NCBI GenBank assembly: GCA_024681175.1
Contig: JAILBI010000210.1
Coordinates: 1 to 9,780 of the forward strand
Length of the DNA: 9,780 nucleotides
Source: Acholeplasmatales bacterium
GTDB lineage: Bacteria > Bacillota_I > Bacilli_A > Acholeplasmatales > Anaeroplasmataceae
Reading direction: 5' to 3'
Below the pieces are notes generated by a model. The model was not told where the DNA came from. It saw only the letters and a list, made by a program, of their open reading frames with translations, and made no database searches. The translations under genes were made by a program, and so were the position numbers. This document shows positions 5,145 to 9,780 of this stretch, piece by piece; the stretch's first letter is position 1, and each line of letters opens with the position of its first letter.

Positions 5145-8100
5145 TTAATTAAACAGGTTATTATATTTCTTTTTTTGATTTATACCATAAATTATTATTC
5201 CTGCAGTAGTTATGAAGAATAATAAAATACCTAAAGATGATAATTTCATACCCATATTAAATCCTGCTGGAACAAATTTTAAATCAATACTAATTTTACC
5301 AACATTATCTTTTGGAATGATAACACCTAAGAAGCCACCATCAACATTACATGTTTCATATTTGTTATCAACAACCTTCCAATCGTCAGAATATGTATAT
5401 GCAGTTTTAACAATTAACGCATTTGAATTATTATTATTATTAAATTCAATATGCATATTTGAACCATCTAAATAATAATCTCTATTAGTATATTGATTTT
5501 GTCTTTCAATAAAATTATTATAAATTTCATATTTAAATGGATAAATATGAACATTTATAGAGCCACCAATAGAATCAGGCATCTTTATTGCGATTCTATT
5601 TGGAACCTTAGCTTCACCATCTTCATTATTATATGCATTAAAGAATCCTACATTATAATGCATAGGTTGGAAATATCTTCCTCTATATCCATCATCAAAT
5701 ATTAATGATTCATCATCTAAATTAGAATCAGAATAATCAAAATAATAATAAGGTGATTCCATATGCTCAATATTTTGTCTATTTGTCTGAACATAAATAC
5801 CATCATAATCTTTTAATATATCCTTCATTGATGTTAAATCAACAATATTATATGCATATGTACTAACATATGTATCTGATTTATATTTTGATGTTTTTGT
5901 ATATTTTTGAGTTTTATATGTTGTTTTAAATGAATTTTTTAAATCAACAAAATTATATATTTGTGTAGAATCTAAATAATCTAATATTTTTGTAGAATCT
6001 TTATCTTGCTTAACACTTACAGTAACTGCCTCACCATCAGCTACATAGCTTCCATCAACATTTTTATAATATTGATTTTTAACTATTTCTTTTGTTGTTT
6101 TAACATATGCATATTCAAGAAGAAGAGTGTCTTTAATAAAATTATCATCTTGATTATCTGATAATCTATAAGATGATTTTTTATCTTTTCCATCACTAGC
6201 TTTCATATGAGATCCATCTTCATATAAGTCATATTTTGTGACACTTTCGTCATTTGCAAAAGTAAATGCTTTATCATATACAATAAATTGTGGTAAATCT
6301 CTTAAAGAATAGAAGGTAGATTGACCTTTTTCTTGTTCATCATATAATGCACTTGGTAATCTAAAGAAATTATAATCTATAGTTCCAACTACATATTTAG
6401 TATTAAACATTGGACCTGAGAATAATGTATAACCATGAATAGAAGATCTAGACCATCCTGTATCATTACTATAATGAATATCGTGTTCATATTCATTTAA
6501 TGGTGTATTATAAAATGATTGGAAGAATCTATTAGGATTTGTATTACCAAATAAAATATTAGTATTTGTAGTCCATTTAGCACAATTTGTATCTAAATTA
6601 ATACGATAACCTTCCTTTAAATCATATCCCATGTTATCTTCTAAATAATTTATTTGCTCTTCCATTTCATTTAAATATACAGAATAAGAAGTAGAGCCCA
6701 CATTAGAAAATGCAATAACACCTGCAAATATAGCTTCTGCACCTATCGCAACAGGCATTATCCTATAAAATACATTAGACCTTAATTTTAATATTTCAAA
6801 TAAGAATGCAGATAATAATAATATTAAATAAATTCCTATAAATACCATACTACCTATCATTATAGGATCAAAATAAATGTTTTTACCAACTGCATAATTG
6901 CCATTCCATGAATAATAATGGAATGATAAGAATTCAAAATCAGCATCACCAATATGACTTGCTTCCTTAAAATAAATATACATTATTGCAAATAATCCAG
7001 GTAAAAGAAGCATCATTGGCATAAATTTTAAATATTTATTTTTACCAACCTTAAAATTATTTTCATTCATTCCTAATGCCATTGCATATAAATTAATCAT
7101 AAATGGAATGAAAAACCATCTCGCATAAGCCCAAGGCTGCAATGTCATTATCATCGCAACCAATGGAATACAGAATAATAAATTAAATAATATTACCCAG
7201 AATTTTAATATATGATTTTTCTTTCCAGGAATGAAGAAGAAATAAAATAAATATATAATACCTCCACTTGTCATATATAATGAAGCATGCTCTCTTATAT
7301 AATCTCCTGCTCTAACTAAGCATAAGTGGAATGGAACATTTGGAGTAAAATAATTTACAAACATCTGGAAATAATGTCTTAATGATACATCACTTTTCTC
7401 AGAAGCTATTGTTGAATAATACCAATAATAATCCTTCGTTTGATTATTTCTAGATGATTCATTCATTACATATAATGCAGATGGTATTAAGAAGAATAAG
7501 CTTATTAAAACACCTATTAATACAAGTGCCATAAACATTGCTAAATTAAGCCAAAATTCTTTAGTGATTAAAAAGAATTTTTGTATCCTTCTTGATGTTT
7601 CTATTACATAATATATACACATAAATGCTATAAGCATATATGCAATATAAAAATCAAATATTACTACCTGTAAACAAAATAAAGGAATAAATATAGAATA
7701 TAAACCTTTTTTATCTATCCATGCATCAACTATAAGCATTGCTAAAGGTGCATAAAATACTATACCTAAAAATACAGGGAATACGAAGCATGTTTCAGTG
7801 ATGCCTGATACAAAATAAATAACACTTACTACAACACATACTAAAGGCTTTATTCCTTTTCTTTTTAATACAAAATATAATATAAAGCCACCACAAGCAA
7901 TTTTTAATACCAATGAAATAAAGTAGCTAAGCTCAACACTACAGAAGAATGATAATAAAAATGCTATACCTAAAAATAAATCAATAGGTATGTAATATAC
8001 ACTTGAGAAGAATGATGCACCACCATATAAGGATACATCATATAATGATAATGTTCCTGTCTTTATTTTTCTAAAAAAGCCATAAATATATGGATAATAT

Positions 8101-8318
8101 TGAACAATATCATCAGTATTATTGTTATAAAATGTATCATAACCAAGTGTTGGATATAAAATTATAACTAGAGAAATAATAGTATAAATAATACTTAAAA
8201 AAAGGAACATATAATAATAATGATTAAGTGAATTCTTAAAGAATCCACCAATCTTTATTAATATGTCCTTTGTCTTTTTAAGTATTTTATTTTCTTCCCT
8301 TACCACACCATCATTCAT
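5145..8318 (-). CDS. yfhO: YfhO-family GT-C membrane glycosyltransferase, unusually large
   Basis: This 1057-residue polytopic membrane protein has about 13 hydrophobic segments within residues 34-540: near 34-56, 107-128, 131-152, 158-172, 177-199, two in 207-240, 258-286, 350-363, 372-395, 398-416, 431-450, 486-510 and 519-538. A soluble, presumably extracytoplasmic domain of about 485 residues follows (541-1025), then a last membrane helix (about 1027-1046) with a cytoplasmic KKK tail. The first outer loop, GYDTFYNNNTDDIVQYYPY (59-77), carries the acidic D and Q-x-x-P pattern of GT-C and YfhO enzymes, where the aspartate is the likely catalytic base. B. subtilis YfhO (about 860 residues) transfers a sugar from undecaprenyl phosphate to lipoteichoic acid. 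This protein is about 200 residues longer, mostly in the Tyr/Asn/Asp-rich outer domain. It starts 8 nt after the GtcA-like stop with a weak TTAGG ribosome binding site, suggesting coupled translation. The acceptor is not known. Confidence 0.85.
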   Translation of the reverse strand: MNDGVVREENKILKKTKDILIKIGGFFKNSLNHYYYMFLFLSIIYTIISLVIILYPTLGYDTFYNNNTDDIVQYYPYIYGFFRKIKTGTLSLYDVSLYGGASFFSSVYYIPIDLFLGIAFLLSFFCSVELSYFISLVLKIACGGFILYFVLKRKGIKPLVCVVVSVIYFVSGITETCFVFPVFLGIVFYAPLAMLIVDAWIDKKGLYSIFIPLFCLQVVIFDFYIAYMLIAFMCIYYVIETSRRIQKFFLITKEFWLNLAMFMALVLIGVLISLFFLIPSALYVMNESSRNNQTKDYYWYYSTIASEKSDVSLRHYFQMFVNYFTPNVPFHLCLVRAGDYIREHASLYMTSGGIIYLFYFFFIPGKKNHILKFWVILFNLLFCIPLVAMIMTLQPWAYARWFFIPFMINLYAMALGMNENNFKVGKNKYLKFMPMMLLLPGLFAIMYIYFKEASHIGDADFEFLSFHYYSWNGNYAVGKNIYFDPIMIGSMVFIGIYLILLLSAFLFEILKLRSNVFYRIMPVAIGAEAIFAGVIAFSNVGSTSYSVYLNEMEEQINYLEDNMGYDLKEGYRINLDTNCAKWTTNTNILFGNTNPNRFFQSFYNTPLNEYEHDIHYSNDTGWSRSSIHGYTLFSGPMFNTKYVVGTIDYNFFRLPSALYDEQEKGQSTFYSLRDLPQFIVYDKAFTFANDESVTKYDLYEDGSHMKASDGKDKKSSYRLSDNQDDNFIKDTLLLEYAYVKTTKEIVKNQYYKNVDGSYVADGEAVTVSVKQDKDSTKILDYLDSTQIYNFVDLKNSFKTTYKTQKYTKTSKYKSDTYVSTYAYNIVDLTSMKDILKDYDGIYVQTNRQNIEHMESPYYYFDYSDSNLDDESLIFDDGYRGRYFQPMHYNVGFFNAYNNEDGEAKVPNRIAIKMPDSIGGSINVHIYPFKYEIYNNFIERQNQYTNRDYYLDGSNMHIEFNNNNNSNALIVKTAYTYSDDWKVVDNKYETCNVDGGFLGVIIPKDNVGKISIDLKFVPAGFNMGMKLSSLGILLFFITTAGIIIYGINQKKKYNNLFN

Positions 8319-8326
8319 AAAAATAC

Positions 8327-8812
8327 CTAATCTTTTTCTTCAACAATTTCTTTTTCTTCATGTCTAAAGACAATGAATTTTCTACCTAAATAATTAATAA
8401 TTAATACAATAATTGTCATAATACATTTCATTAAGAATTTCCAAACAGAAATATCTCTACCAAATATATTTATTATGACATCATCATATAATGGTCTTGC
8501 AAGTAAAATACCAAGCTCAGTAATACCTAAGCCAACTAAGGATAATATTAAAAATTTAATAAATACCTTTTTATTTTTTAATACATCCTCTTTTAAATAT
8601 TTATATACAAATTTTTGTAATACCCAATTTGTAATAAGCCCTGCACTAAATCCTAATGCAGTAGATAATACATAATTTGTAGTTTCTTCAATATTTTTAA
8701 AAATAACAAGATTACATAAATAAAATACAATATAATCTACGATTGTTGCAATACCACCAACAATTAAAAATCTTATTATTTCAAGAAAAATATCTTTTCT
8801 ACTCTGTTTCAT
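8327..8812 (-). CDS. gtcA: GtrA/GtcA-family membrane protein, probable flippase for lipid-linked sugar
   Basis: This 161-residue protein has four membrane helices, near residues 13-35, 47-69, 83-105 and 124-142, and charged ends. The first helix carries the GtrA-family motif RFLIVGGIATIVDYIVFY (14-31), and the fourth is followed by the typical GRKFIVFR (143-150). The family is thought to flip polyprenyl-phosphate-linked monosaccharides from the inner to the outer membrane face. Here it sits between the enzyme that makes such a lipid and the enzyme that should use it. The start ATG (8810-8812) overlaps the upstream glycosyltransferase gene by 14 nt. AGAGGA lies 11 nt before it, so translational coupling is likely. 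Membership in the family is clear; the flippase role is inferred from relatives and context. Confidence 0.9.
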   Translation of the reverse strand: MKQSRKDIFLEIIRFLIVGGIATIVDYIVFYLCNLVIFKNIEETTNYVLSTALGFSAGLITNWVLQKFVYKYLKEDVLKNKKVFIKFLILSLVGLGITELGILLARPLYDDVIINIFGRDISVWKFLMKCIMTIIVLIINYLGRKFIVFRHEEKEIVEEKD

Positions 8813-9746
8813 CTATGTTTGTTTCCTCTTCAATATAAATAGGTCTATTTCTTGATTGACTTCTAACATCATATATAAGCTTAAATACATAATATAATGT
8901 AATAAATATTGCAATAGCTAAGAAATCAAATCTAATTCTATCCCATTTTAAAACCTCAAAGAAGTTTTGATTTGTATCTATTGCATCATAAATTCCTCTT
9001 CCAATATCATATGAAAATAATAAGAAGAATATTATTGCAAAAATCTTTGGAATATATTTATAAAAATCAGAAAATTCATTAATTCCTACAAAGGCATATC
9101 TAAATAGCTTTTTAAAATTCCATTTAGTTTCACCTGCAGATCTTTTAACATAATCAAATTCAATACATTTCTTACTAAAGCCTACATAACCATAAATACC
9201 TTTAGTAAATCTCTTATTATCTTTTATTTCTAAGAATGCTTTAACAACCTTCTTATCTAATAAGCAATAATCTCTTGCACCATTTAAAATAAGCTTATCC
9301 TTTGTAAAGAATGAATATACCTTATAAAAGGATAAAGAGAAGAATGCTGAAAGCTTAGATGCACCATGACGATTCTTTTGTTTAGTATAAACTAAATTAA
9401 ATCCTTCATCATGCGCTTTTAATAATTCAGGTAATAAATATGGAGGATCTTGTAGGTCAACATCCATAATTATTGCGATATCACAATTACATTTATTTGC
9501 TTTATCTAATCCTGCATACATTGCAGCTTCTTTGCCAAAATTTCTTGAAAAAGAGATATAATAAAATCTTTTATCCTTTTTTGCAATTTCTTTCATTTTA
9601 TCTAAAGTTTTATCTTTAGATCCATCATTTACAAATACAATATGAAAATCATGCTTATCATCTAAATATTTAATAACTTCATCATAATAAATATCTAAAG
9701 TTTCTTCCTCATTATAACAAGGAACTATTATAAATACCTTTTCCAT
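8799..9746 (-). CDS. csbB: Family 2 polyprenyl-phosphate glycosyltransferase (CsbB/GtrB-like)
   Basis: This 315-residue enzyme has a cytoplasmic GT2 domain (about 1-225) and two C-terminal membrane helices (about 231-249 and 273-293), the layout of CsbB, GtrB and YkoT proteins. Motifs are VPCYNEEE (8-15), VNDGSKDKT (39-47) for the nucleotide-sugar site, SRNFGKEAAMYAGL (67-80), the metal-binding DVDLQDPP (95-102, D95 and D97), and RSAGETKW (202-209) near the acceptor side. It should transfer a sugar from a nucleotide donor to undecaprenyl phosphate on the inner membrane face. B. subtilis CsbB uses UDP-GlcNAc, but the sugar cannot be read from this sequence. The start ATG (9744-9746) follows AGAGGG (minus strand, 9753-9758) at 6-nt spacing. 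It is the first gene of the minus-strand operon; a possible -10, TAGAAT, lies at 9763-9768 with its -35 outside the window. Confidence 0.92.
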   Translation of the reverse strand: MEKVFIIVPCYNEEETLDIYYDEVIKYLDDKHDFHIVFVNDGSKDKTLDKMKEIAKKDKRFYYISFSRNFGKEAAMYAGLDKANKCNCDIAIIMDVDLQDPPYLLPELLKAHDEGFNLVYTKQKNRHGASKLSAFFSLSFYKVYSFFTKDKLILNGARDYCLLDKKVVKAFLEIKDNKRFTKGIYGYVGFSKKCIEFDYVKRSAGETKWNFKKLFRYAFVGINEFSDFYKYIPKIFAIIFFLLFSYDIGRGIYDAIDTNQNFFEVLKWDRIRFDFLAIAIFITLYYVFKLIYDVRSQSRNRPIYIEEETNIDETE

Positions 9747-9780
9747 AACGAACCCTCTTAATATTCTATTTTAAATAATT

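Noticed and set aside
5427..5441. (ATT)5 trinucleotide run as a phase-variation tract
   Set aside because: Changes in repeat number would add or remove whole asparagine codons and keep the frame, so it could not switch the gene on or off.
5212..5705. Plus-strand open frames opposite the yfhO-like gene, and one opposite gtcA at 8475-8675
   Set aside because: They are antisense shadows of AT-rich genes and have no ribosome binding site or recognisable protein features.
1..9780. CRISPR arrays, insertion sequences, tRNA or rRNA genes
   Set aside because: No spaced direct repeats, transposase genes with terminal inverted repeats, cloverleaf-like segments or rRNA gene sequences were seen. The only rRNA-like matches are the short L1 mimics.

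Overview
The window comes from an AT-rich, low-GC Gram-positive bacterium. It has strong AGGAGG-type ribosome binding sites, A/T-ending codons, TGG for tryptophan, and only TAA or TAG stops among its ten gene ends. The order rplK-rplA-rplJ-rplL-rsmC(ybxB) is the Bacillota arrangement seen in Bacillus subtilis. Composition and mixed gene content fit a gut-type Bacilli/Erysipelotrichia or Mollicutes-related lineage, but nothing here fixes the genus.

Layout. (1) 1-636: the 3' part of a gene for a protein with two double-stranded-RNA-binding domains, whose 5' end looks frame-disrupted; it ends in a terminator. (2) 760-1926: a free-standing cytoplasmic Sel1/TPR repeat protein with its own terminator. 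(3) 2008-4437: a ribosomal stalk operon encoding L11, L1, L10 and L7/L12. It has a near-consensus promoter, two L1-binding-site look-alikes (one before rplK, one before rplA), an L10 leader carrying a transcription attenuator before rplJ, and a UUCG-loop terminator after rplL. (4) 4509-5117: rsmC (ybxB), a 16S rRNA methyltransferase that closes the cluster. rpoB/rpoC, which usually follow, and secE/nusG, which usually precede, are absent from this locus. (5) 5145-9746, minus strand, convergent with rsmC and sharing a bidirectional terminator: a three-gene operon of a polyprenyl-phosphate glycosyltransferase (CsbB-like), a GtrA/GtcA-family small membrane protein and a very large YfhO-family GT-C membrane protein.

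How the genes work together. The stalk operon appears to be controlled by three RNA devices, so L1 and the L10-L12 complex can each tune their own synthesis. The minus-strand operon matches the known three-component scheme for decorating cell-surface polymers: a cytoplasmic GT2 enzyme loads a sugar onto undecaprenyl phosphate, a GtcA-type protein flips the lipid-linked sugar, and a YfhO-type enzyme transfers it to an acceptor outside the membrane (lipoteichoic acid in B. subtilis). The acceptor here is unknown.

I see no tRNA, rRNA, CRISPR array, insertion sequence, phage gene or replication origin. The most notable items are the duplicated L1 sites, the explicit terminator/antiterminator pairing before rplJ, the compact glycosylation operon with its oversized YfhO protein, and the broken tandem dsRBD gene at the left edge.
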